Below, piece after piece: positions 25,363 to 37,237 of a stretch of DNA of 64,000 nt. The stretch covers positions 26,660,001 to 26,724,000 of the forward strand of contig CM114275.1 in assembly GCA_050084515.1 (NCBI GenBank), given 5' to 3'. Each line of letters opens with the position of its first letter. The first letter of the stretch is position 1. The notes below the pieces were generated by a model. That model was not told the DNA's origin and ran no database searches. It saw only the letters and a list, made by a program, of their open reading frames with translations. The position numbers were made by a program, and so were the translations under genes. Origin of the DNA: Blasia pusilla (lineage: Eukaryota; Marchantiophyta; Marchantiopsida; Blasiales).

Positions 25363-25836
25363 AGAGTGTTTCCTATCTTGTATAATATAATGTTTTTAGG
25401 TGCATGGTCTTGGGTGGAATAATTTTCTTCAAGAAGAGCACATACTTGCAGGCAATGAACGGGGAGATCCGGGGTTGTGAGTAATCCTGGCCGGTGAAAA
25501 TTGAAAATTTCCGGGAAGGACTTGCTTTTCCCAGTTGCATTTCCGTTAGAAGTGGACCTGATTCCGGCACTTGGCGGGGTCGACTAGGTAATGCCGGAAA
25601 GCTACCTATTCCCGGTGACTTTGGGACGGAAAGCGGCGGTGAAGAGGCTCTCTCCGGTACTCAACCGGCCCTATCTTTCCGGGCAACGGAATGTGGACGA
25701 CGTGAAGATTATTTGCCGGAAAACAGGCAGATAATGTTTGACGGCCTGCCCACTTAGGTTTTGTACAGCTGCCATTCGATCTTCCATCGGATGGCAGGAA
25801 TCCACTGGATCCCAACGGCGCCTTGGAGGGGTCCGA
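25363..25836. other. Spacer between LINE tail and tandem repeats
   Basis: The sequence is richer in G and C from 25470 on (many CCGG and CCGGAA). The frame at 25494-25757 has no known domain. Nothing else is supported. Confidence 0.4.
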
Positions 25837-26260
25837 GGGGCCCTTCGGTGGGGTGGAGACTCCACCGCATGCAGACCAGGCCTCATTCGTGGCCTTGCAC
25901 TTCCGACTCCCAGGACCCAAGTGACTCCGATTCTCCGAAGTGTTGCTGCGTTGCTGTTCCATGGCCTTGCACTTCCGACTCCCAGGACCCAAGTGACTCC
26001 GAAGTGTTGTTGCGTTGCTGTTCCATGCCCAGGCTCTGCTTCTCTGTCGTTGAGGGGCCCTTCGGTGGGGTGGAGACTCCACCGCATGCAAACACAGGCC
26101 TTATTCATGGCCTTGCACTTCCGACTCCCAGGACCCAAGTGACTCCGATTCTCCGAAGTGTTGCTGCGTTGCTGTTCCATGGCCTTGCATTTCCGACTCC
26201 CAGGACCCAAGTGACTCCGAAGTGTTGTTGCGTTGCTGTTCCATGCCCAAGCTCTGCTTC
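25837..26260. repeat. Nested tandem repeats: 217-bp unit containing 72-bp subunits
   Basis: The block GGGGCCCTTCGGTGGGGTGG...GCATGCA occurs at 25837 and 26054. The subunit GGCCTTGCACTTCCGACTCC with CAGGACCCAAGTGACTCCGA occurs four times, starting at 25891, 25963, 26109 and 26181 (spacings 72, 146, 72). The two large units are close to identical, which points to a recent duplication. It lies upstream of the hAT transposase and may be its subterminal or promoter region. Confidence 0.85.
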
Positions 26261-26280
26261 TTTGTCGTTGCTTCTCTGTC

Positions 26281-26460
26281 TCATTTTTGTTTCCTGTGCG
26301 ACTTCGGAGTCTCGACGCCTCATTTTGATTCCTCATTTTCGATTCCTGTGCGACTTGAGTCTCTGTGCGACTTTGGAGTCTCGGCGCCTCATTTTCGATT
26401 CCTCATTTTCGATTCTTGTGCGACTTGAGTCTCTACGCCTCATTTCTTGACTACAGTTTG
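26281..26460. repeat. Short direct repeats rich in CTCATTTTCGATTCCT
   Basis: CCTCATTTTCGATTC and GTGCGACTTGAGTCTC recur several times in 180 bp. They follow directly on the 217-bp tandem repeats. Confidence 0.6.
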
Positions 26461-27103
26461 GAGTCTTTGGACTCATGGTGACGAGCTCTACTGAAGCTTT
26501 TTTTCTCATTTTCTCTTGCTTTCAACTTTACATTCTCACGTTTGGGGACTTCGGTTTTGGAGGGACGCTCATTTTCCTGCTCTGCGCTTTGTGTATCTTG
26601 CATTGTGTGGCTACTATCGTCCGGCAACTATCTTGCATTGTGCATATTCTCGTCTCTATCTTGCAGATGTGCGATCACAGCGTGGCATCTCTATCTTGCC
26701 GCCAACTGCTCATGCGTCTCTATCTGGCTGCCGAGTGCTCATGATCGTAACATTGCTGCCACATTCTCAAGTAGAACCTGCAATGCCAATTACTCAGCTT
26801 TGAGTGTGGGACTTCAGCCGCACCTTTCCCTTGAACCCCTACGACATCCGATCTTGCAGCTTTTGCTGCTCTGGTCTATGCCTCATAAGAGCTACGCAGC
26901 CCTGACGGCCTGGGTTTCAAGCTTATGAAATTTCCATGTGTTAGTCCGAAGCTCTTGATGACATTTCCTTGTGTTAGTCCGAAGCTTCTGATTTACTTGT
27001 ATTAAACTCAATTCCCCTCTGGTAGTCTTGTGAGTCGCTTTTCTAAGCTAGTAGAAGGAGATTAGAACTCCTTGTATATCAGAACTTCATTTTTGTAGTT
27101 CTC

Positions 27104-29190
27104 ATGGCCAAACGCCAGAGAACAATGAATGAACTGTTATTCAAGGAGGTTCCCAAGGAACAACGTGACATCATAGCTCTCTCTCGATCATCTGATGAGA
27201 GGGATGACCAAAGCACATTAGGCAGCAATGGATCGATTCTTGAGAAGAATCGTGTAGCTTGGAAAGACGTGTGGTATACTATGTACGATTGGATAAGTTT
27301 TGATCTAGAAAGTGGGAGGATTCATTGTAATGTTTGTATGAAAGGTAAAGGCAAGAGTGTATTTGCCAGGGATGGTGCTATCAATTGTAAGGTATCGGCA
27401 TTCACAGATCATGCAAAGTCAAACGAACACATAAAACTTTCTTGGGCCGCCCATGGAGGTAAGAAGTCTATGGCTAAGGCCATAGCTACATCCAACCGAA
27501 CATGTGAGGTTGCTTTGCTGACTTTATTCAAGTCTGCATACTTTCTTGCAAAGGAGGCCTTGCCTTTTTCAAAATCAAGTCTCTATGTAAGTTGTTGCTT
27601 CCTGTGAATGCACCTATCACTAGAGACTTGTATCAGGATGAGAAAAGTTGTAGTGAGATGTGTTTCTTCATAAGCCAAGTTTTGATGAAGAAGACTCTAG
27701 CTAGAGTTCAGGCCTCTCCTTTCTTTGGGATCATGATCGATGAATCTACAGATATATCTGTGACAGGTCATTTAGTGGTGTTTGCAACTTTCATTGAAGA
27801 GGGTCAAGCCGAGTGTTGTTTTCTGGGCTTGCTTCATTGTGAATCCAAATGCTCAAATGCTATCACTAACATTCTGTTGGAGTTCATCAAAGATGGAGGA
27901 CTAGAACATTCAAAAATGGTAGTATTTGGATCCGATGGTGCCTCTACAATGGTTGGGAGGCAAACCGGGGTTGCTTCACAATTGAAGCAAAAGGTAAACC
28001 CATATCTTCTTTCGGTGCATTTCAGAGCCCATAGGGCCTAACCTTGCGGCTTTTGATACCGCAAGAGCACCTCATTGCAAGGAATTTTGATAGAAATCGA
28101 TTCTATTTTGAACGCTGTAGCAAGATTTTTCAGAAGGTCTTCCAAGAGGAAAGCCAACTTAGCATCACTTCAAGAAAAGTTGAATGACTCTCAACGAGTC
28201 ATGAAGAGGTATCATAAGATCAGATGGTTGAGCCGGTGGCAAGCTGTATGTACTTTGTGTGATTCATTGGAGTCTGTATTGACATATTTCAGGGATATTC
28301 CTTTGTCTGAAGATGATGGGAATGCCTCAAATTTATACAACAAGCTAAGATCATTCCAAATGATCTATCAATTATATTTTCTTGCTGATATTCTTTCTAG
28401 CCTTGCTAACTTGAGTAAAATCTTTCAGTACAAGTTTGTCGATGTTAGCACTATTGGTAGCATTGTTAGTTCTGAGATAGCTTCTATTACCATGAATTAT
28501 GTCCTAGAAAGTCAAGATTTGAATGCATCTACTTTTTCGGAAGAAACAGGTTATCATATCCCACCTGATTTTGGACCCCCTGATGGATATCTAAGACGTT
28601 TACAATATGAAATTAGGGGTAGTAAGTTTCATAGCATTGATATGTTGAGAGACCGCACCGGGAGAGATCTAGAAGCTGCTCTTTTATTTCAAAAGACATA
28701 TGCTGAAAGTGTAAGTTCAGCTTTGCAAGATCGGTTCACGGATAACAATCTGATTGGTGCAATGAAAATTTTGAACCCTTTACACATGCCCTCCCGACAA
28801 GTTGGGTTAAGCAGTTGGGGGTGTAAGGACTTGGAAGACTTGTGTGGACATTTTGGATGTGAGTTACCATTGAGGGGAAACTTGCAACCATCTGTTATAA
28901 ACCCGGCTGCTGTCAAACAAGAATTTCAATCCTTCAAGTTGATGGCTACTACAGAGTGGAAAGATCGCAATTTCAGGGATCTATGGGCAATGGTGAGTTG
29001 GAGCCCAACTTTACAATGTAAGTTTGCTAATTTGCTTGTCTTGGCAAATGTTGCAAGGGTGCAATGTGTTAGCACTGCCATATGTGAGAGGGCTTTCTCA
29101 ATTCAGAATATGTTAAAGACCAAGTCACGTAATAGATTATCTACTAAGCATCTAGATGCTGTTTTGAGGATTGCTCTAGAGGGGGACTGA
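27104..29190 (+). pseudogene. hAT-superfamily transposase, frameshifted
   Basis: Three consecutive frames give one transposase. The N-terminal piece (27104-27607) has a TTF-type zinc finger, IHCNVC followed by FTDHAKSNEH. The middle (27592-28041) has FFGIMIDESTDISVTGHLVVF, the first acidic block of the RNase H-like fold typical of DUF4371-type hAT proteins, then VVFGSDGASTMVG. The last piece (28075-29190) ends in the hAT dimerisation region, CVSTAICERAFSIQNMLKTK with RLSTKHLDAVLRIAL. A frame change occurs near 27560-27590 and another near 28035-28075, where GCC TAA interrupts RANLAAFDTARAPHCKEF. Terminal inverted repeats and an 8-bp target duplication could not be located. The protein was a cut-and-paste transposase; this copy is probably inactive. 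Confidence 0.85.
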
Positions 29191-31032
29191 GATGACTTTG
29201 ATGACATGTTGGCCGACTCTGTAATTTTGTGGAAAACTTCTGCACATTTCAGATACCTGTATGCTAATCCTGATAGGTACATGAATTCTCAAGCTGACGT
29301 GCAGTTTGATGCCCCATCCCTAGACATGTCCACTTGAAGTGAGTTTGTTTTGTAGGATGTAGAGCCCCTCTAGAATACTTTGGAGCTTTGGAGCTCCCAG
29401 TATTGTAGAGGGGCAAGATCCTTGGTTCCCAACTGGTTGGGAAGCAACTCCTGCCAAGGATGCAATAGAGTCCACTAGGGGTCCAAGGGACTGTCTTTCT
29501 TCCTTTCTTGCATCAAGCAAAGAAGAGATAGGGAGGAGGGATCTTAGGGACAAGTCATGTTGCTATGATGCTTTCTTGCAACAGCATGGGCCACTACATA
29601 GATGTGAAGGATAAAAATCCTTCCTTTGGAGTTTGGCCATGAGAACTACAAAATTTGTTCTCTTAACTCCTTCCACACCATAGTGTTTGTGCACAACGAT
29701 GGGAGGCAAGGAAACGGGGAAAAAATCCATGCCCTATCCCCTATCAGATAAAGTTGGGATGTTTCAAAATAAAAAAGTTAAAGCTGCCGGAAATTTTATG
29801 CCTCCGGAAGAATGAAGGGGAAAATGGGTGACAGAAATTTAAAACAACCAGAAAAATAATCGTCCCACATTTTGAATTTCGGATCCCAGTGCTAAAAATA
29901 ACCCCAGTTTTTTTTTCTTAAATTAATTTTTCCAGACGTGACCGGTTACCTGTTAAAAAATTCCGGGATGTATCCTAAAATACCAGTTTCAAAAAAACTC
30001 CCCGGACCTTGCTTGCAGGTTCCCGGCTGTTCGGAAATCTGAATTTGCTCAAGAGTTTCCGACGTGTCGGGAATCTCATTTTGTTCAGATGAAGTTCGGT
30101 TCTTCCTGAGCGTAGGGACTCGATAGTTGCGTGTGAAGAAATCGGGCAGTGCAACCAGGAGCGTTGAACTTTCAACATTGGCTTCCTCTATGCGACAGGA
30201 CACCTATTAGAGGTAAACAATCTCAAAGCTTCCCCCGTTCGAGCGATATGTCTCAGTGCAACTGCGCATCACGTCGGACGAAGTTGGAGATTAGCGCTCA
30301 GCTTTGGGTCCGATCTCTTCTGCCTACAGAGCGTCTCGCCTGACTGTCATTGAGAGAGATATGTGGAATCGATCGATGGTGGAGAAAGCGAACAGGAAGG
30401 ACGATCGACGGTGAATTTTATCACTTCACTCGGTGGTGTCATTCAGATCTGGGACCACCTCCACCCTCTCTTTACGCCAGAGAATGCAGGATGGTTTAGG
30501 ACGAATCCATGAATCAAACTTCATGGGGAGCTCGCCTTCACACTGGCCGATGTGCATCGTTCTCTCACGTGAAGAAACTTTACTAAACCTTTTGAATGCC
30601 GCGTACATGCGGAACAGTTATATCCTCGCCAGAATATTTTCGGTAAACCAACAGGTTTAGTTTTAGACGCGTGGTCATAGACCATCATAAATAATAGAAT
30701 TTATCGGTATGCTCTTCAATGAATGCGCCTACCGACAAATTCCGACGTGATCATGCTAACATGAATTTGGAGGCTACGCGTGTCTCGAAATGTTTAGAAG
30801 GCGTGTTCTCGTTTGTAGCTTGGTGTTTGTTGATTTGTTTCAGTTCATGTGTTCAAGATTTCCTTGCTCAAACATCTCGGTCTGGATCGTCTTTCTCCAG
30901 ATGCAGTTACCTGATGACCGAGTGCTAGTGCAGGTGTGGTACGAATCAAGGGAAGCATTTAAGAAATTCGAAGGGTTTTGAAGATATCGAAGGAGGAAGA
31001 AGTTGTAGACCGCGTTTCTGCTGAGTTGCATC
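29191..31032. other. Spacer and probable promoter/5' leader of the sphingolipid reductase gene
   Basis: The first part may still belong to the hAT element. From 30000 the composition becomes more balanced. The frames at 30433-30660 and 30719-31163 have no recognisable domain; the last 300 bases are probably the 5' untranslated region of the gene at 31033. Confidence 0.35.
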
Positions 31033-32655
31033 ATGACTGCCTGGCTGTGGGCCTTCGTAGCCCTAGTTCCAGCGCTTATTTTTCTAATCTGGTGCTTGCT
31101 TTCCCCGCGGCCGACTTCCATACCTTTGAGATCCCGACATGTGGTCATTACAGGAGGATCTAGTGGCATTGGCTTGTGCTTGGCGCAATTAGTCTCTCTT
31201 GAGGGTGCCCGTGTCTCCATTGTGGGTAGAAGTGTGGAGAAGCTCACCGCTGCTCGGGAGTGTATTCTGGATTGGCACCTGCAAGGTCAGTCCAAGAAAG
31301 CGCGGCATTCTAAGAGTCTATCCTCCGAGCCACATGTGCATTTCTTCAGTGCAGATGTGAAACAGTTTTCCAGCATAGAGAAGGCATTGGCGGACGCTGT
31401 GGTGGAATCGGGGCCTATAGATGTTCTCATCACCTCTCATGGAGTCTCTCGTCCACAGACCTTGCAGAATACGCCTCTAGAGGAAATTTACCACATGCTA
31501 GATACTAATCTGAAAGGCAATCTTCATACTATCAAAGCTGCTATTCCTCACATGATTAACAGGACATCCGCTGGCCCAGGGTCCATATCAATTGTAAGTT
31601 CGCAGGCGGCACAGGTAAGTCTTACAAGTAAAGAATTATTGCTTCTGGATTCGGCAAATGTACGTGCATCAGAAATCTGAGCTTTGCAGTGGACATTAGC
31701 ATGTGGCAGAATGGCTTGAGCTGTAATAATGGATCGAGTAGTTTTGACAAGAAAATGCGACGTCGTACACTGCCCTTAGCGTAGTATTTCGTGCAGCATG
31801 GTTGAGTAATGTGGTGTTGTGAGAGTTTTTTGGACTCGAAAATCTTACCAAATGCTTCTTTGTTTAATCAAGATGGTCGTGCTACTCTCTCCATGCATTA
31901 TAGAGTGGGTATAATGGCTGGAAGCATTTCAGCATCTTGGAGATCATGAGTCCAAATTGGAAGAAAGCTTACGACTACTGATGTGGTCTGGATCAGGTTT
32001 CATTGTATGGCTATGGTGCATACTCAGCTTCCAAGTGTGGTCTGCGTGGTCTTGCTGAAGGTCTACAGCAAGAGCTACTACCCCACAATATTCGCTTGTC
32101 CTTGATATATCCACCTGATACTAAAACCCCAGGTTTCATTGAAGGTATACAGTGGTTAGGGTCTCCCAATCTTCTTGGGCTTTAGAAAATTCACATGGTA
32201 GTTTATGCTGTAGCTCTTGAATGCTAACAAGCTAGAAAGCTCTTCAATTGTTGATTTGTGCCAGGAAATTATTGAACTCTGTGTGTAAGTCTGTTTCCAC
32301 TAATCTTGTCTTTTTAATGAGTCTGGTCTAACAGTTGGCTTGCTGCGTCACACGAACAGAGAACAAGAGCAAGCCAGAGTTGACAGGCAAGCTTTCCGAG
32401 TCAAGCAAGTGTATGGAACCCATGGATGTAGCGAAAAAGGCACTCAGTGGTGTGAAGCAAGGACATTTCTGCATATCGTGCAACTTTGATGGGCTTATGC
32501 TTAGCACTGCGACTGCGGGCATGTCACCACAGCCATCTCTCCCACATGCACTGCTCGAAATCTGTTTCATGGGACTTATGCGGATTGTTGCCTTAGTTGT
32601 ACTTGCAGGTTGGTTCAAGACAGTAATGGATTGGCATCGAAGTCAAATCAAGTAA
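31033..32655 (+). CDS. TSC10: 3-ketodihydrosphingosine reductase (KDSR/TSC10 family)
   Basis: The enzyme reduces 3-ketodihydrosphingosine to dihydrosphingosine with NADPH, the second step of sphingolipid long-chain base synthesis, at the ER membrane. Three exons, 31033-31614, 31997-32144 and 32360-32655, join in phase to 341 residues. A membrane segment covers about residues 5-23. The cofactor motif TGGSSGIG is at 40-47, the catalytic Ser lies in VSSQ (about 189-190), and the Tyr-Lys pair is at 203 and 207 (YSASK). PDTKTPGFIEENKSKP is characteristic of this subfamily, and a hydrophobic C-terminal segment is present at about 305-330. All key residues are intact and the length matches the family (about 320-345). 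The ATG at 31033 gives a complete N-terminal anchor. Confidence 0.93.
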
Positions 32656-35600
32656 GCTTGTCACAGCCTCCCAATGTTTTCCATTTCAATCATTCCTGGT
32701 TAAGTTACAGATGGTGGGTGTGTAACCTTTGGTTTTCTCTGCGTAGTTGATTAATTTCTTGAAGGATGATGGAAAACCGAGTGACTAGCACGTAACTTTC
32801 TAAACTTCTCCCATCACTAGAAGGCGTCTGCAAAAGGGTTTGAAAACCAATCAAGAAGGGTTAAGTAGTTGTCGAACTTTATACTCTTAGAGCTTTTGAT
32901 CTCACAATCCTTGTGTATTGGAGCCATCTAAAGATGGTAAGAAGAATCAGCGTTTGAATTAAAAAACTACTACAATAGACTAGTGCAATGAAAGTGTGGA
33001 GGTCTAAGCCCAAACTTTTCAAGTACAGAGAATTTCTGTCTGAAGTACAGCTGACGAATATTTAGTAGACTGTAGTAAGTCATTTCAACAGACAAAAACT
33101 AAATGGGTTTGGAGTGATAAAAATATGTTCAGACTTAAGCAGCCTCTCTTGAGTTGCTGTCTTGACAGAGTGAGTCAGACATGAAAAAGTATCGTCAAGG
33201 TGCCCAGGAAATTCTTACAGAGAGAACATCAGTCTGTGCCTGGTCAATGATCTTTAGATGTACACGATGATGAAGTAATGGTTACAGAACTTCAATTCAG
33301 TGTTGAAACACAGAGAATGAAACACTGACATTTAATCTGTAAGTAAAATGTCTCATTTCTGTAGGAAAATTGGTAGGGAGGGAGAACTTGAAGTCGACAC
33401 ACCTATTTGATATAGGGGAGTGACTACTAGAAGTGGTAAAATCTATTTGACAAATAGAAAACCATGCCTGGTAATTTTTTTCTTGTGTCATGAGGATGTA
33501 GAGTGAGAACTTTTTGGTTAATACAGTTTATGACTTCCTAATCATGAGAGCTTGTAATATAACGAGATTTTTCTACCAGCTTTGCACCCATAATGCTTCC
33601 CTTAATTATATAGAGAAACCATCTTGGGAGTATCAATTCATGGTGTAGCTGCAGTGTGCTCTTTGAGCAGGTTCGACCTCATTTCTGGAAATGCGTAGTT
33701 CTAAGCTGCTCAGATCACCATCTTAGTAGTCTGAAGTTTTATACTTTGTGTTCTCTTAAGATGCACATGCCAGACACTAATTGTGGTCATGATGACCCAC
33801 TGCAGGAGAAGAACCTAGCCTTAAGCACTCCAATGTTTGTTGACATTTCTGCTGCAAGTGAGACCTACTTTGAGCTAAAGAAAGGATCCGGGGATTGATG
33901 TGCACGTGAACAGGCTTCTGGAAGGGTACAAAGTCCCCTCTTTTGAAATCTCGTGATTGAAACTACCTTCAGGTGGAGTTGGCCAGAGGTTTTCTTACAG
34001 TTTTGAGTGTCTACACCACTGTTTTGAGGGCAGCTCATGGAGCGTTTTTACATCCCCCAAGTTCATATTCAAGGGCTTTTTTCATCGTCCTTGTATTCAG
34101 TACTTCAAGGCATCCGACCATCGGATTGAATCTGTGTTTTCTGAGCAATTACCAGATGGTAGTTGGTAATTAGCGATTCTTGGAAACCCAATTTCTCCAT
34201 CATTTTTAAAAAACAGAGATTTCTGAAAAAGTTGAACAAAGCTATGTGCTCAAGAAGAATGGAGCACATTTCAGGTTTATGTTCAACAGGACGTCCCATC
34301 AGGCAATATTGGTTCCTGTCTATACAAGTTAACTTTATGCGAACGCCATAAAGTTGGTTGTAATGCTCCTTTCAGTCTAAAAACTTGTTGTCGATCATGA
34401 TTTTTTTCTGACCTGCATGTGGCAGTTGGATTGTTCCTGTCTTCATGCAATACCGACATCATGCTTTCGTGATGGACTGCTTTCATCTGCCACTTGAAAC
34501 TTGTGGTTGGCGAGCTTTTCCAAACGGTCAGATATTGGCAAAGCATGGAAAATCTATGGAAGCAGGATCAATCTTGTGATTGCTGGAGACTTCAAATACC
34601 ACTAAAAGACTAAATAGTCTACAAGTAAATAGTATTTTTTGGCTAGCAGACATTTAGATTAAGTAGATGTATTATCACCAAATGGTCCACACTTGTTCTT
34701 TTGGGCCGGAGAAAATTTTTATGGCCAAGTTCCAACTTTTAAGCTTAGGTAGTCTTGAAACTTATGAAATTTTCAAGATGCCTTCGTCAAAATGCTCGGT
34801 TCCACTTAAGTAATGGCCACTTGGTAGTTTTATCTACACTTACATAGCTGGTATTTTTCACATAGGTGGGTGTATGTGTGAAGATTACAGGATGGATTTA
34901 AGTAACAAGTCGGTATTTGTGATTTTCAAGAGAGTACAAACAAGGGAAGGGATTCAAGCTCTACTCACAAGCTCTGAAGCTCAAACCTATATCACAGTGG
35001 TATGTCGAGGTTCTTCCACACTAACTCACGCACACAATTCATGTCCACTAATAATGAGGTTTTTTCTTACTTTGTGAATGCCTTAACGTTTGTCTGGTTA
35101 AGGTGAGCCGGTTTTGGACCGGCATAATGATAAACTTGGAATGAATGATTTTTGGGGCATGAAAAGAAAGCGTTGTGTATTATGAGGTACCTATCCTCAT
35201 TATATCCTTACGGGAGGATTGTACAACTAATGTTTAAATCCTCTCGTAATGTAGAAAATCTCTACCCTATCTTTGCCATTTATTTTATTTTCAAAGAAAA
35301 ATCCTTCCCATTGTATCTTCCTCCAATTTCCTATCCCCTCCTTGGTAAAGGAAAACAAATCCTCACCTTTTCTTCTTAAGGATAATGTCTTACATGAAAA
35401 TCTGATTTTTAGTAACTTTATTTGCAATTTCCAATAAAAATGGATAGATTAGATGACCAGAAAAAATTAATCTTTCCAGACTTAACTAATGTTTCATTTT
35501 TTTAATAAATTATTAGATACATTGATGTAAAATCCACATGAGTGGATCTTGGCACTTGAATTTTAATTTCCATCATCTTACATGAAAGTAACTTTTAATA

Positions 35601-35760
35601 ATATCACAATGTACAAATCTGTATCTATATTACTATTGGAGGGTGTTGTATGATAATCTAATTTTGAGATGCATCAAATTAGGAGTTGATTTGGAATGTG
35701 TTAGACACATTTAGGATCAATGATATGTCATACGTAACATCATTTAAATTACCCATCATT
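32656..35760. other. 3' flank and intergenic sequence, no gene recognised
   Basis: Short unrelated frames occur (33656-33898, 33957-34173, 34283-34546), but none has a domain or convincing splice chain. From 35100 the sequence is AT-rich. A Helitron-5'-like string, A followed by TCTATATTACTATTGGAGGG, is at 35624, without a matching 3' end. Confidence 0.4.
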
Positions 35761-35822
35761 AAATATATAGTAGTGGTTACCCAAGTTTTTTGAATCACTC
35801 CGGTAACCACTACTATATATTT
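35761..35822. repeat. Perfect 21-bp inverted repeat with 20-nt loop
   Basis: The arms 35761-35781 and 35802-35822 (AAATATATAGTAGTGGTTACC and its exact complement) flank a 20-nt loop. The symmetry suggests a small foldback element or a hairpin RNA source. No target duplication was identified. Confidence 0.85.
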
Positions 35823-36943
35823 TATTTACCATTTATTTTAGTCCTCCTTTCACATGTCCAACAAAAAATTCTTGCCAATTCATAAGTTCTTCTATTGAAA
35901 CTAAACTTTTCATCGTACCTTTAATCCCTTATAAGCTTTTAAGAAATGGAGAATAATGTATGAACACTAGTTACAAAATTGAGAGAACTTTTTTTCATCA
36001 TCCGGAACCATTAGGGGTGTCAAAAACCGGCCTATCCGGAGTCGCCGGGATTAAGGGGACCCGCTGGAAAGCCATCCGGGCTACTTCCCGAGGGGAGGGG
36101 GCGGGAGCTTTCATGCAACCCCTTTGAAACCCTAATTCCAAGTAAGGTACCCGGCCTCCTCGCGGGACGCCCGAGAGCTACCCATTTGGGATCCGGCGAA
36201 ATCCTGGGTAGAGAGATCCGGGGAAACATAAAACCCCAGACGACCCGGTCTTTGACACCCCCTATTATCCTTTTTTGTCCCATTTTATATGGGTCGTCCT
36301 ACGGCCGAAAGTTTCCCCTTCTACAGTTTCAGTCTTCCCTTCCCCGGTTCGAATCGCTTAGGCTTCCCAAGGGCTGCCGTGTGAGAGCATTCAAACTTGT
36401 CGAACATTCCTCTTCCACCGGGCACTCAACTCATTGGAGACCTCGCACGAAGAGTACTCGAACTTCGCCATCAACTCGCGAAGTTCGAGTGGAAGATCAG
36501 GCCGATGCCAAAGCGGTGGACTATGGACACGAGGCGCGTTGATCCCGCGTTCTTACTAACGCAGAGCAAAGAGCGACCACGGTGACAACCGTGACCATCG
36601 CCAGTGAAGAAGAACACCGGATTCTGCCACCGCTTGAAGGTGTATTGGACGTCGTTCTGCATAGTAACAATCCTCACAGCACCGAAAACAAATGGCTCTT
36701 CCCGATTCTCTAGCATTGCGAGCTCCTTCTCCGAGAGAAACTGTAGGCATGAAATCTGCAACGATGAAGATCTTCACGCTTTCGACATCGAGAGTGAAGA
36801 TCAGCAGCGCCAGCCGTCCATCCACATCTCCTGAACTAGAAGCAGACTTTTACGGTGTAGGGCGGCATTGCAGGCCCATCCTAAGTGATCGATGTCCGAT
36901 CGAAGAGCATTACGACAACAGAAAAGATGATTTGATTGATAAC
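35823..36943. other. Spacer; possible unrecognised exon on the minus strand
   Basis: From 36000 the sequence changes to GC-rich. On the minus strand, 36720 down to 36600 reads FLSEKELAMLENREEPFVFG then AVRIVTMQNDVQYTFKRWQ, after a good 3' splice-like CCTACAG. It looks coding, but I cannot name the family and cannot link it to other exons. Confidence 0.3.
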
Positions 36944-37237
36944 TCAGATTTGATGCGTTTGTATACAAGACTGGAGATTAGCCTTGGCTCTCTGGCACTG
37001 CCTCCGTTTCGCAGCCGTACCTACACTGGAACATTGAGACTGGACTGCATCTACCTCTTCTGGACAGACACATGAGATCAAACAAAGAGCGGCTGCGTGA
37101 TTTAAGTGCTTGCACATCATGCCTCTCTCGGGCTCCTTCCGGTACTTCCGTTGACAGTCTTCTAATGCAAATAATTTCCCTTGACAACGACGTTTTCTTC
37201 TCTCGTCGATGTCCAGCCCTAGCTTGTCATCATTCAT
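36944..37237 (-). CDS. Small twin-CX9C (CHCH-like) protein
   Basis: A single-exon frame of 97 residues runs from the ATG at 37237 (MNDDKLGLD) to a TGA at 36944. It contains CKHLNHAAALC and CQRAKANLQSC, both exact C-x9-C motifs, separated by CVCPEEVDAVQSQC and SSVGTAAKRR. Twin CX9C proteins are usually small mitochondrial intermembrane-space proteins oxidised by the Mia40 pathway; that location is an inference here. Two extra Cys upstream (residues 18 and 28) lie in RRCQGKLFALEDC. The frame continues upstream without a stop, but the ATG at 37237 is the first ATG. I recall plant proteins with a similar C-terminus but cannot name the orthologue. Confidence 0.6.
   Translation of the reverse strand: MNDDKLGLDIDERRKRRCQGKLFALEDCQRKYRKEPERGMMCKHLNHAAALCLISCVCPEEVDAVQSQCSSVGTAAKRRQCQRAKANLQSCIQTHQI

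Noticed and set aside
26105-26336. Repetitive protein frames through the 217-bp tandem repeats
   Set aside because: They reflect the DNA repeat, are open in several frames, and have no start or splice context.
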